Shown here one piece after another: positions 1 through 6,925 of a stretch of DNA of 9,462 nucleotides. Origin of the DNA: Planctomycetaceae bacterium (GTDB lineage Bacteria > Planctomycetota > Phycisphaerae > Phycisphaerales > SM1A02). The notes beneath the pieces were generated by a model. It did no database searches and was not told where the DNA came from. It worked only from the letters and a program-made list of their open reading frames with translations. The stretch's first letter is position 1. Each line of letters starts with the position of its first letter. The position numbers and the translations under genes were made by a program. The DNA lies in NCBI GenBank assembly GCA_947474205.1, contig CANJIC010000062.1, positions 1 to 9,462 of the forward strand, read 5' to 3'.

Positions 1-1314
1 CAACTTCGCGCCAATGCGCGTGCTTGAAGCGCCCCACCACTCTGGTGCCGTGCATTGCACGCCGCTCTCTTCAAGCAACGGTTTAATGTCGCGCAAGAAC
101 GTATAGGCTTCCGCGGTTGTCAAATCCAAACCTGTCGGAGACGTTTCTTCAAGCGCGTCTTCAAACTTTGGCCACACACGAGATACGCGCGCGAGTTCAC
201 TTAAGAGCAACTCCGCTGTTTTTTCCGCCGCTTGATTGGCGCCGCCACGACCAGAGGCCTGCGCCCAAATTGTTTCAGCTTCAATAATCGCCGGTGGATC
301 TTCCGTGGTAATCAATTGAAACGAAAGCCGCCACGGGTGCTTGTCCTCTTCGCCCTCTTGCTTGGTGAAGAGCGAGCTTGAAGGTTCATCCAGTTGCAAC
401 AGAAGATGCATGGGACGACCTTCGCCAATGTCCTCCAGAATGGCCAACCACTGGCGCACACCACGGACCAAACTGACATCACCCACCGCGAGATTTTTAA
501 CCTCGATGTTGTTGCCAAGAAGTCCGCCAAGCCACGCCACATGCGGATCAGTTGTGGGGTCGCGATCTTCAATTGCTTCAACATAATTTTCCGCCAACAT
601 CACTTGGCGCAAGAATGAATCCACGCACGCATTCAAGAAAGACTCCAACACCAGCCAACCGTCGCCAGCATGCGCGTCGGTCACAGCCCTGCAAATAGGC
701 GGCATTCCCGCTAAAAGCGTGGCCGCGCGCTCGGCGATGGCCGCATCGTGCAACCAAGGCCGCCAATGCGCCTTCACCATTCCGCTGCGATCTTGCTGCA
801 CAGTTGGAACAACGCGTTGGTCCTCCATGAGCTCCAGACCAAAGCGCGCGGCGGCGCACCAAAATTGAAATTCATGACCAGTGTGTTCATGCTCAAGTCC
901 GCCGGCATTTTCAAACGCGAGAAGTTTTTCTTGAACATCATTCACCGCGACAATGATTGTTGGAACTTGCACGGTGTCCAAATGCAAATCTGCTCCGTTG
1001 TCGACATCCGTGTCCATGGCCACGGCCAGACGATCGCTTGGCGCCGGATTCTTGTGATCAAATGGAAGCACGAGTTGCATTGAACTACTCGGCGCATTTT
1101 CGGCGACACCAAATCCCACTCTTGCGGCAAGTTCACGCAACTCCGCTTCAGCACAAACAAATGGATGATTTAAAATAGTTTCTGATTGAACGTCGCTTGC
1201 CGACTCAACATTTTTCTTGTCGCCGCCGGCTTGCTCCAACTTCAGAAACATGGCGCTTGACTCCGCCCACAGGTGGAGTTGATCGCCATGCCAATTTGCG
1301 TGAAGTACAAACAT
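1..1314 (-). CDS. SNF2-family (HelZ-type) helicase, N-terminal part, cut by the left window edge
   Basis: The frame is open from ATG 1314 down to base 1, giving 438 residues without a stop. The N-terminus MFVLHANWHGDQLHLWAE matches the opening of bacterial HelZ-like SNF2 proteins (as I recall mycobacterial HelZ). Further matches to that family are WRPWL at 184-188 followed by MPPICRA at 204-210, PWRLSFQL at 327-334, LLLSELARVSRVWP at 369-382 and PEWWG at 424-428. The last segments belong to the SNF2 helicase-associated domain (DUF3670) that precedes the motor. The motor motifs, with Walker A and DEAH-like boxes, should lie beyond the left edge and are not visible. Family members are DNA-dependent ATPases of uncertain cellular role. 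No good Shine-Dalgarno precedes ATG 1314. No obvious terminator separates the gene from the tRNA-Lys 52 bp upstream, so read-through from the tRNA promoter is possible. Family assignment is firm; the exact role is not. Confidence 0.88.
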   Translation of the reverse strand, partial: MFVLHANWHGDQLHLWAESSAMFLKLEQAGGDKKNVESASDVQSETILNHPFVCAEAELRELAARVGFGVAENAPSSSMQLVLPFDHKNPAPSDRLAVAMDTDVDNGADLHLDTVQVPTIIVAVNDVQEKLLAFENAGGLEHEHTGHEFQFWCAAARFGLELMEDQRVVPTVQQDRSGMVKAHWRPWLHDAAIAERAATLLAGMPPICRAVTDAHAGDGWLVLESFLNACVDSFLRQVMLAENYVEAIEDRDPTTDPHVAWLGGLLGNNIEVKNLAVGDVSLVRGVRQWLAILEDIGEGRPMHLLLQLDEPSSSLFTKQEGEEDKHPWRLSFQLITTEDPPAIIEAETIWAQASGRGGANQAAEKTAELLLSELARVSRVWPKFEDALEETSPTGLDLTTAEAYTFLRDIKPLLEESGVQCTAPEWWGASSTRIGAKL

Positions 1315-1366
1315 CAGGGATACGGATTCTTTTTTAAATGTGAGCACAGAGCAAGCCGAACAAGAA

Positions 1367-1439
1367 TGATTGCGCTGGGACTCGAACCCAGAACATGCTG
1401 GTTAAAAGCCGGCTGCTCTACCAATTGAGCTACGCAATC
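1367..1439 (-). tRNA. tRNA-Lys (anticodon UUU)
   Basis: Read on the minus strand, the 73 nt fold as a full cloverleaf. The acceptor arm GATTGCG (1439-1433) pairs perfectly with CGCAATC (1374-1368), and the discriminator is A73 at 1367. The D arm is GCTC/GAGC with GG in the loop. The anticodon loop is CTTTTAA with anticodon TTT at 1406-1404. The T arm is CTGGG/CCCAG with loop TTCGAGT. The anticodon stem GCCGG/CCAGC has one mismatch, C29 (1411) opposite A41 (1399). CCA is not encoded: the next minus-strand bases are TTC, so CCA must be added enzymatically. The gene reads towards the helicase gene at 1314. Confidence 0.95.
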
Positions 1440-1449
1440 TAGAACGAAC

Positions 1450-1491
1450 AATGGTACAGACAACTGCCTTTGCGTTTTTTGCGTTTTTTTG
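1450..1491 (-). promoter_or_regulatory. Possible tRNA-Lys promoter region with phased A-tracts
   Basis: On the minus strand, upstream of the tRNA, there are A-tracts of 7 (1490-1484), 6 (1480-1475) and 3 (1471-1469) bases separated by CGC or GC, roughly one helical turn apart. This resembles the bent or UP-element-like DNA often found before stable-RNA genes. A TACCAT at 1457-1452 could be a -10 box, placing transcription start a few bases before the tRNA. I see no good -35 box at the right distance. This is an inference from composition and position only. Confidence 0.3.
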
Positions 1492-1502
1492 GAAATATTC
1501 TA

Positions 1503-1519
1503 GGACTTTGCTAAAGTCC
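1503..1519. repeat. Perfect 7-bp inverted repeat in the tRNA-Lys / xer spacer
   Basis: GGACTTT (1503-1509) and AAAGTCC (1513-1519) are exact reverse complements around a GCT centre. The element lies in the AT-rich 1440-1706 spacer between two divergent units, about 190 bp before the xer start. It has no T-run on the 3' side of either strand, so it does not look like an intrinsic terminator. It could be an operator-like dyad or an RNA hairpin. The rest of the spacer holds no gene I can support; a 66-codon open frame inside it has no ribosome binding site and low-complexity composition. Confidence 0.6.
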
Positions 1520-1692
1520 GAGAATAGACTGCTCCGATCATTAGTTATAGATCTTTTTAAATTCCGACAAAGAAGGTCCAAAAACTTCTGTATTTGGGTT
1601 TGCAGATCTTGTGTTTGTATCGGACTGTGTTGCAGGACTAGTTTTAATTGAGCCGGAAGACGTTTCTAAAGGTGATTGAAAATAAATTTTAT

Positions 1693-1698
1693 AAGGAG
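1693..1698 (+). promoter_or_regulatory. Shine-Dalgarno that sets the xer start
   Basis: AAGGAG at 1693-1698 is the strongest ribosome binding site in the window. It lies 8 nt before ATG 1707. The alternative in-frame GTG at 1698 overlaps the site itself and cannot be served by it, so ATG 1707 is the start. Confidence 0.8.
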
Positions 1699-1706
1699 TG
1701 ACTGAC

Positions 1707-2699
1707 ATGCACGTACATATTCCAATCGTTGATCGTTTCGTGAAGTACCTTTCCGATGAACGGCACTTCAGCCCCTACACGGGTCGTTGTTATGCGATGG
1801 ATCTGAGCCAGTGCACGGATTTCTTGGCGGCTACCGCCAAAATAACCGTTGACATGGGAGCGGAAAAAGACGCGCTCGAATCCCGCAAAGCCGATGTGAA
1901 AGGCCGCACTTTAACCGCACGCATATTGGCGTGCGATGTTGAAACACTTCGCGCATTCTTGGCGGACCTGAGCGAAAAGAAATATTCGCTGGCCACCATG
2001 GCGCGAAAAATTGCCACGCTGCGTTCCTTTCATAAGTGGATGGAGAAAACTGGTTTGACCACCAGCAACCCCATGACCATGATTCGTTCACCAAAGCAAC
2101 CGAAGCGTTTGCCCAAGGCGATCACTGTTGATCAAATTGAGCGATTGCTTGCGGCGCCAGACGCCGAGGAACTTCTTGGTTCGCGCGACCGCGCCATTCT
2201 TGAATCCTTATATGCAACAGGCATGCGCGTCAGCGAAGTGGTTGGCCTGAATCGTGGCGACGTGGTGTTTGATGCCGGTTCGGAAAGCGTGAGTTTGCGC
2301 GGCAAAGGCAAGCGCGAGCGCATTGTGCCGCTGAATCCAAAAGCGGTTGAATCCGTGCAGCATTACCTTTCAAAGTTGGATTCGGAGCGAACGGTTGGCC
2401 GCACTCCAACCTCTCCCCTGTTTGTCAATAAAAATGGAACGCGTCTCAGCACGCGCTCCGTGCGTCGCAAGGTTGCAAAATATCTAGTGCAAGCCGGTCT
2501 GGATCCAGACATCAGTCCGCACACCATTCGACATTCATTCGCCACGCATCTTTTAATGAGCGACGGAGTGAATTTGCGCGAGGTGCAGGAGTTGCTTGGG
2601 CATCAAAGTTTAAGCAGCACACAGATTTACACGCATCTCACAAATTCACGCACGCGCGAGGTCTATGACAAGGCCCACCCGCGTGCCGAGGCGGGTTGA
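1707..2699 (+). CDS. xerC: Tyrosine recombinase, XerC/XerD type
   Basis: This is a 330-residue site-specific recombinase that would resolve chromosome dimers at a dif site with its Xer partner and FtsK. The catalytic set is complete: R174 in TGMRVSEVVGL, K200 in RGKGKRERIVPL, H272 and R275 in SPHTIRHSFATHLL, H299 in LLGHQSLSSTQ, and the nucleophile Y308 in QIYTHL. The N-terminal SAM-like core-binding domain runs from about 6 to 125. It carries roughly 30 extra residues (about 43-75) between the first helix and the segment DVETLRAFLADL, making the protein longer than the usual 295-305. The ending VYDKAHPRA resembles XerC of proteobacteria, but other stretches look like XerD, so the C/D choice is uncertain. 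It is convergent with purK, with only 15 bp between the stop codons. It is unlikely to be a phage integrase: it sits alone among housekeeping genes with no att repeats seen. Confidence 0.93.
   Translation: MHVHIPIVDRFVKYLSDERHFSPYTGRCYAMDLSQCTDFLAATAKITVDMGAEKDALESRKADVKGRTLTARILACDVETLRAFLADLSEKKYSLATMARKIATLRSFHKWMEKTGLTTSNPMTMIRSPKQPKRLPKAITVDQIERLLAAPDAEELLGSRDRAILESLYATGMRVSEVVGLNRGDVVFDAGSESVSLRGKGKRERIVPLNPKAVESVQHYLSKLDSERTVGRTPTSPLFVNKNGTRLSTRSVRRKVAKYLVQAGLDPDISPHTIRHSFATHLLMSDGVNLREVQELLGHQSLSSTQIYTHLTNSRTREVYDKAHPRAEAG
2677..2696. other. Weak hairpin at the convergent xer / purK ends
   Basis: ACCCGC (2677-2682) can pair with GCGGGT (2691-2696) across an 8-nt loop, within the last codons of xer and just before its TGA. 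Neither strand has a T-run after it, so it is a poor intrinsic terminator. It is the only structure I see that could limit read-through between the two convergent genes. Confidence 0.25.
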
Positions 2700-2714
2700 A
2701 TTCAAACGCGTTGA

Positions 2715-3890
2715 TCAATGACCAGTCAAGGCCAGGTGCGCACGTTGTTGCGCATCTTGGCCAATGGCGGTGATGTGTCCAAGTTTGCGACCTGCCCGCG
2801 GCGACTTTCCGTAAATGTGAACGCTGACATTGTCAATTTCATCGCGGGCACGATCGTCTGGCACGTTCTGAATGAGATGATCGCTGAAACTTTTTCTCGC
2901 CGCAAGTCCCGCCGGAATGTCGCCCACAAGATTGATCATGACCGAAGGCGCGCGCAAGGCTGTTGAGCCAAGTTCCTGCCGCGTGATGGCCCTGATGTGA
3001 TTTGTAAATTGACTTGTGTGGGCGCCTTCAATGGACCAATGTCCGCTGTTGTGAACGCGGGGCGCCATTTCGTTGGCGATCAATTGCTGTCCCGCGGGCG
3101 TGTTCAGCACAAAGAACTCAACACACAAAACACCTTCATACTGCATGGTTTCCATCATTTTTTCCATGGACGCCTGGGCATGCCGCAGAACTTGTGCATC
3201 AACTCCAATGGCTGGAACAGTGGTCTGATGCAGAATTCCATTGATGTGTTGATTGCGGCATGGCGGATAGAAAAGCGTTGTGGCTGCCGAGACAGCGCTT
3301 GTTGTTGGCGATGCATTTTGTTTTGCGCGCACGGCGATCAAACTTATTTCAAAATCAAATGGAACAAACGCCTCAAGAATGCAAGGAACATTTCCAAGTT
3401 GCGCGTGCGCCAGAGCAGCGGCGGATACATCATGAATAACGCGCTGGCCCTTGCCGTCATAGCCTTGACCGCGGGTTTTTAACATGGCGGGCACGCCCAC
3501 ATGTTGCAACGCGGGCGCAAGATCGTCATGGCAAGAAACTGGCGCGAACAATTGCACGTTGAACCCCGCGGCTTGAAAAAACTTTTTCTCTTGAATGCGA
3601 TCCTTGGCAACTTGGGCGCAGTGTGGCGCTGGACGCACCGGCGCAAAGTGTGAAAGCGACTCAAGCGTGGCAAGCGGAACATTTTCCCATTCAAAGGTGA
3701 AGACATCCACGCCTTGGGCAAACTCCGCCAACGCATGTTGATCATGAAAGTCGCTGCGAATCACCTGGCCAAGCGACTCAACGCAACACTCACCAGGCGG
3801 CACAAGAAACTTGAATGAATGCCCTAGTTTTTGGCCCGCTTGCGCCAACATTTGACCAAGCTGGCCTCCGCCAACAATTCCAATATTCAC
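2715..3890 (-). CDS. purK: N5-carboxyaminoimidazole ribonucleotide synthase PurK
   Basis: PurK is an ATP-grasp enzyme of purine synthesis that converts AIR, ATP and bicarbonate to N5-CAIR, the substrate of PurE. The 391 residues show GGGQLGQML (7-15) at the N-terminal nucleotide-fold domain, the ATP-grasp loop [12 protein letters not shown] (138-149), VEFFV (257-261), the metal/ATP segment [13 protein letters not shown] (273-285), and the C-terminal lid [17 protein letters not shown] (358-374). The length is slightly above the usual 350-380, partly through a Ser/Thr/Ala-rich loop at 191-205 before FYPP. The start is GTG 3890-3888, overlapping the purE stop in the 4-base GTGA, which indicates translational coupling. 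It is the last gene of the esterase-purE-purK cluster. Confidence 0.96.
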   Translation of the reverse strand: MNIGIVGGGQLGQMLAQAGQKLGHSFKFLVPPGECCVESLGQVIRSDFHDQHALAEFAQGVDVFTFEWENVPLATLESLSHFAPVRPAPHCAQVAKDRIQEKKFFQAAGFNVQLFAPVSCHDDLAPALQHVGVPAMLKTRGQGYDGKGQRVIHDVSAAALAHAQLGNVPCILEAFVPFDFEISLIAVRAKQNASPTTSAVSAATTLFYPPCRNQHINGILHQTTVPAIGVDAQVLRHAQASMEKMMETMQYEGVLCVEFFVLNTPAGQQLIANEMAPRVHNSGHWSIEGAHTSQFTNHIRAITRQELGSTALRAPSVMINLVGDIPAGLAARKSFSDHLIQNVPDDRARDEIDNVSVHIYGKSPRAGRKLGHITAIGQDAQQRAHLALTGH

Positions 3891-4429
3891 CGAACGTCGC
3901 CCTTCGCTTCATTTTGAATTGTGTTTTTGGACGGATCTGGTTTTCCCAGCACGCTGTTGGCGCGGGCCGCGCGATCGGCCTGAAGCGCCGCGCGAATATG
4001 TGGAAGATCGTGCGCGATAATGGACGCGGCCAACAAACCCGCGTTCTCCGCTCCAGCGCGTCCGATGGCCAAGGTGCCAACAGGAATTCCAGCGGGCATT
4101 TGAATAATGGACAACAGTGAATCAATTCCATTCAACGCGCTCGTATTCACCGGCACCCCAAGCACTGGCAATATTGTTTTACTGGCGCACATGCCTGGCA
4201 AGTGCGCGGCGCCACCAGCGCCAGCGATAATGACACGTAACCCGCGTTCGGCCGCAGTGGATGCGTATTCAAAAAGCAAATCAGGCGTTCGATGCGCGCT
4301 GACCACGCGGCACTCATGCGCCACGCCAAGCTTGCTTAACATTGCGGACGCGTGTTGCATGGTGTCCCAATCGCTTTGACTTCCCATGATCACGCCAACA
4401 AGTGGGTTTGGTTGCGAAGCCATGTCCAT
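3887..4429 (-). CDS. purE: N5-CAIR mutase PurE (class I)
   Basis: PurE moves the carboxyl group of N5-CAIR to C4, giving CAIR for de novo purine synthesis. The 180 residues carry the class I signatures GSQSDWD (16-22), SAHRTP (44-49, with the expected catalytic histidine H46), [11 protein letters not shown] (70-80) and [13 protein letters not shown] (111-123). The presence of PurK next door supports the class I, N5-CAIR-dependent form. The C-terminus runs about 20 residues past the conserved core with polar sequence. TAGGA at 4442-4438 lies 8 nt before ATG 4429, favouring that start over the second in-frame ATG at 4423. The gene starts 24 bp after the esterase stop, so all three are probably co-transcribed. 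Confidence 0.97.
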   Translation of the reverse strand: MDMASQPNPLVGVIMGSQSDWDTMQHASAMLSKLGVAHECRVVSAHRTPDLLFEYASTAAERGLRVIIAGAGGAAHLPGMCASKTILPVLGVPVNTSALNGIDSLLSIIQMPAGIPVGTLAIGRAGAENAGLLAASIIAHDLPHIRAALQADRAARANSVLGKPDPSKNTIQNEAKGDVR

Positions 4430-4453
4430 GTGATCTATCCTACGAAATGAAAA

Positions 4454-6034
4454 TCACTCGCTAAACCCCTGCTTTTTCAGGTATTCACGCATGGACAAGG
4501 CGAAGCGGCCGCGCGCAATGACCGCGGCGGTGTCATGGGTCGCGCCTGGAAGAACCTCTATGAAGCCATCGCCTTTCAGGGGCGCAATGCCCGCGCGAAG
4601 ATCGGCTTCTTGCAGCGCGGCGATTTTCTTTTGCAAGTTGGCGACCGCGCGTTCCAAATAAAATGAATCGCGCGCACCAACTAGTAGATGAACTTTGGTC
4701 GCGAACACGGGCGCAAGTTCATTCCAGTTTTTGGTAACCAAGCGCAGAATGTCGTAGCGACTCCAATACTTTTCAACCACGTTGTGGTTTATTTTTCCTG
4801 TCAGAGGATCAAAGGCGCGCAGCGGAAGATCTTCACGAATTCCTGGCGGACTAAAACACGCCGCCCAAGAATCCCACTGCTCGCCAGAACCCCCGTCGGG
4901 ATCAAGCGCGCGTTCCATGCCAACTTCTTGTTGAACGCTCATTAGAATTTTTTCATCAACATCACCTATGGGCATTCGATACGAACCTTGCGCATTGCCT
5001 TGTGCGTCTGTGAACACGCTTTCATCAAGATAGAGATTGCTTTTTTGAAACGCGCTGAAGTCAACCGGGTCGGGCGAACTTGCCCAGCACCCGCCGAACG
5101 AATTGGGGTACTTCAGTTGCAGCCATAAAGCGCTCCACGCGCCGCTGGAATGCCCAGTTAATAAGCGCGCGGCAGGATCGCGAAGAAGACGAAATCGCTC
5201 CTGAAGTTGAGGAATAAATTCCTGCACCAACGCGCTGGCGCGTGGACCATTCAGTTGCGAATCGGCGAACCCATGATGCCCAAGCGGAGACTCCGGATCA
5301 AGAATGACCCACACGGCTTGCGGCACGGCGCCGTTGATTGGCGCGCGCAACATTCGCGCGTAACTTTCAATATCGGTGAAGCGTCCTCCAAAACCTGGAA
5401 TGACATAAATAGTTGGCCACACCCTGCGTGGAAATTGAAGGTCGTTGTACCCCTGCGGAAAAAGAATCGCCGCGCGCTGCTTGGTTGGCCGCCCCAACGC
5501 CTTGGTCAACATTGGACTGATCTCATCAATCCAAACAACATTCTGAATCACTGGCAGTTCGATTTCTGGAACGCTTTGAGTAAGCTCTATCACTTTCGTA
5601 TCGCGCGCGGATCGATCAAAGTGAATGGTCACGGGCTTGGAAAATAAATTGCCTGGACTATGATGACCGCGCTCGGTGTGATGATTATCAAAGACGGCTT
5701 GCACTTCAAAATCGCCCGCAAGTTGATCCAGCGGACAAGGCCACCCGATTGCCTTGGAATCAATCACAACGGCTTGACCAGCGTGAAGTGATTGCACGGA
5801 AACGCTATAAATTGGCTGCGGATCCTCAAAGAATGGTCCGTTGGCTGGTTCCCCATAATTTTTTGAACCGGCCTTGTTGAAAAATAATTTCAATCGACCG
5901 GATGTCGAACCTGGATGGAGAAGGTGTTCAAATTCAACTGGCACGACAACTTCAATGCGGTCGGTTTCTCCGACGCTGGGTACGGCTGTCTGCGACAATG
6001 AAAGCGTAATAAATAACGCAAGCCAAGCGATCAT
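4454..6034 (-). CDS. Exported putative esterase (alpha/beta hydrolase, esterase-D / enterochelin-esterase-like)
   Basis: This is a 526-residue protein beginning with a hydrophobic segment (residues 1-19) that looks like a Sec signal peptide, although it has no basic residue before the core. Residues 25-140 form a predicted beta-rich N-terminal domain. Residues 200-520 form a putative-esterase (PF00756-like) catalytic domain: YVIPGFGG (210-217), nucleophile S296 in TGHSSGAW, probable acid D456 in LLVGARDSFYL, and probable base H500 in LPGATHDT. The substrate is unknown; relatives cleave enterochelin, acyl esters or carbohydrate acetyl/feruloyl esters. An in-frame TGA just upstream of ATG 6034 makes this the first possible start; no strong Shine-Dalgarno is seen. 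It is followed after 24 bp by purE, with no obvious metabolic link. It is divergent from the lipoprotein gene at 6077. Confidence 0.85.
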   Translation of the reverse strand: MIAWLALFITLSLSQTAVPSVGETDRIEVVVPVEFEHLLHPGSTSGRLKLFFNKAGSKNYGEPANGPFFEDPQPIYSVSVQSLHAGQAVVIDSKAIGWPCPLDQLAGDFEVQAVFDNHHTERGHHSPGNLFSKPVTIHFDRSARDTKVIELTQSVPEIELPVIQNVVWIDEISPMLTKALGRPTKQRAAILFPQGYNDLQFPRRVWPTIYVIPGFGGRFTDIESYARMLRAPINGAVPQAVWVILDPESPLGHHGFADSQLNGPRASALVQEFIPQLQERFRLLRDPAARLLTGHSSGAWSALWLQLKYPNSFGGCWASSPDPVDFSAFQKSNLYLDESVFTDAQGNAQGSYRMPIGDVDEKILMSVQQEVGMERALDPDGGSGEQWDSWAACFSPPGIREDLPLRAFDPLTGKINHNVVEKYWSRYDILRLVTKNWNELAPVFATKVHLLVGARDSFYLERAVANLQKKIAALQEADLRAGIAPLKGDGFIEVLPGATHDTAAVIARGRFALSMREYLKKQGFSE

Positions 6035-6076
6035 AAGTTCTCATGCTATCGCTAGACTCTAGGTGTGCACGTACGA
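6035..6076. promoter_or_regulatory. Short divergent intergenic gap between esterase and lipoprotein genes
   Basis: Only 42 bp separate the two divergent start codons, so the promoters must overlap each other or the opposite coding sequence, or transcripts must be leaderless. TAGACT at 6053-6058 is a possible -10 for the plus gene, but I see no matching -35. Short palindromes GTGCAC and CGTACG lie at the right end. No confident promoter can be assigned. Confidence 0.3.
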
Positions 6077-6895
6077 ATGAAATTCATTTTAATCGCCCTC
6101 GCAACCATGGTCTCATGCAACGGCGGAAGTAGCACGGAGCGCATGGCTAACCGCGTGCTCAATGGAGCCGCGGATGGCATTGCGGGATCAGTCGACAAAC
6201 CCGTTTATTTAACATTTGCAGACGAGGGGTTGGTGGTTGATGTTGTGATTGAGAATGCCTCTGGCGATGTGATTGTGCGAGGCAAGCCGAAGGAGACTAC
6301 TGGTGACACTGCTGTTCGTATTGAGCCCCGATTTGAAATTGCAATAGAGAGCCAAACCAATTCGAAGCTGAATGAAATTGAATGGGATGTGCATATGGAC
6401 CCCAACGATCGTGGCGGACAAACGCTGACAATTGATGTACGGAGCAAAAACCCAGAGGCGTGGTTCGCCGGTTCCGACATTGAAGTGGACACCGCGCGGT
6501 TGGGTACGGTGACGATTCACACCAAGCGCGGAAAAATTATCGTTGATGACAACCGTGGACCAACGGATTTAAGCACGATTCATGGGGAAATTAGGGTGCG
6601 TACACCGTGGCCCATGACGCAACCGTGCGCCATGGTGACGGCGCAAGCCAGTATCAGTTGGTGCACCCGCGGCGAGAGCACGGGAGAGTTTGATTGCGAA
6701 ACGGTTGGTGGAAATATTATTTCATACTGCCGCTATGGAAGATGGATCATGACGGATAAAGACAACGACACCAATTCGCTACATGCCACTTTGAATGGCG
6801 GCACGAATCCAATTATCATGCGCACCGTTGATGGCGATATTCGAATTACGATTGTTGAGGATCCGCACAACACCGGTTCCTTCCATTGGCCGTGA
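6077..6895 (+). CDS. DUF4097-like putative lipoprotein
   Basis: The start ATG 6077 gives a compact lipoprotein signal, MKFILIALATMVSC, with lipidation expected at C14; an upstream in-frame GTG at 6065 would add four residues and is less likely. AGGTG at 6061-6065 may be the ribosome binding site, with rather long spacing. The 272-residue protein is beta-rich with repeated strands of the kind seen in DUF4097 proteins: ENASGDVIVRG (59-69), LGTVTIHTKRGKIIVDD (142-158), IHGEIRVRTP (168-177), VDGDIRITIV (251-260). Such proteins are thought to form right-handed beta-roll or helix folds at the cell envelope; their function is not established. Four cysteines in the mature part (C184, C196, C207, C218) are evenly spaced. 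It starts a plus-strand cluster with rlmE 30 bp downstream. Confidence 0.75.
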   Translation: MKFILIALATMVSCNGGSSTERMANRVLNGAADGIAGSVDKPVYLTFADEGLVVDVVIENASGDVIVRGKPKETTGDTAVRIEPRFEIAIESQTNSKLNEIEWDVHMDPNDRGGQTLTIDVRSKNPEAWFAGSDIEVDTARLGTVTIHTKRGKIIVDDNRGPTDLSTIHGEIRVRTPWPMTQPCAMVTAQASISWCTRGESTGEFDCETVGGNIISYCRYGRWIMTDKDNDTNSLHATLNGGTNPIIMRTVDGDIRITIVEDPHNTGSFHWP

Positions 6896-6925
6896 CCCGC
6901 GCCAGTTCATGCAAAGTGAATTCAA

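Noticed and set aside
1451..1651. A 66-codon open frame in the tRNA/xer spacer
   Set aside because: It has no Shine-Dalgarno, has phenylalanine-rich sequence translated from T-runs, and spans the inverted repeat; it looks like non-coding AT-rich DNA.
1698..1700. GTG as the start of xer
   Set aside because: It overlaps the AAGGAG ribosome binding site, whereas ATG 1707 is ideally spaced from it.
1707..2699. Xer-type recombinase next to a tRNA gene as a sign of an integrated element
   Set aside because: The recombinase looks like the housekeeping Xer type, points away from the tRNA, and no duplicated tRNA end or cargo genes are visible; the flanking genes are housekeeping.
2997..3482. A 161-codon open frame on the plus strand opposite purK
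   Set aside because: It is antisense to the conserved PurK core, has no recognisable domain and no ribosome binding site.
6066..6074. A 9-mer TGCACGTAC near the lipoprotein start, also present at the xer start (1708-1716)
   Set aside because: Shared 9-mers are expected many times by chance in 9.4 kb, and one copy lies inside coding sequence.
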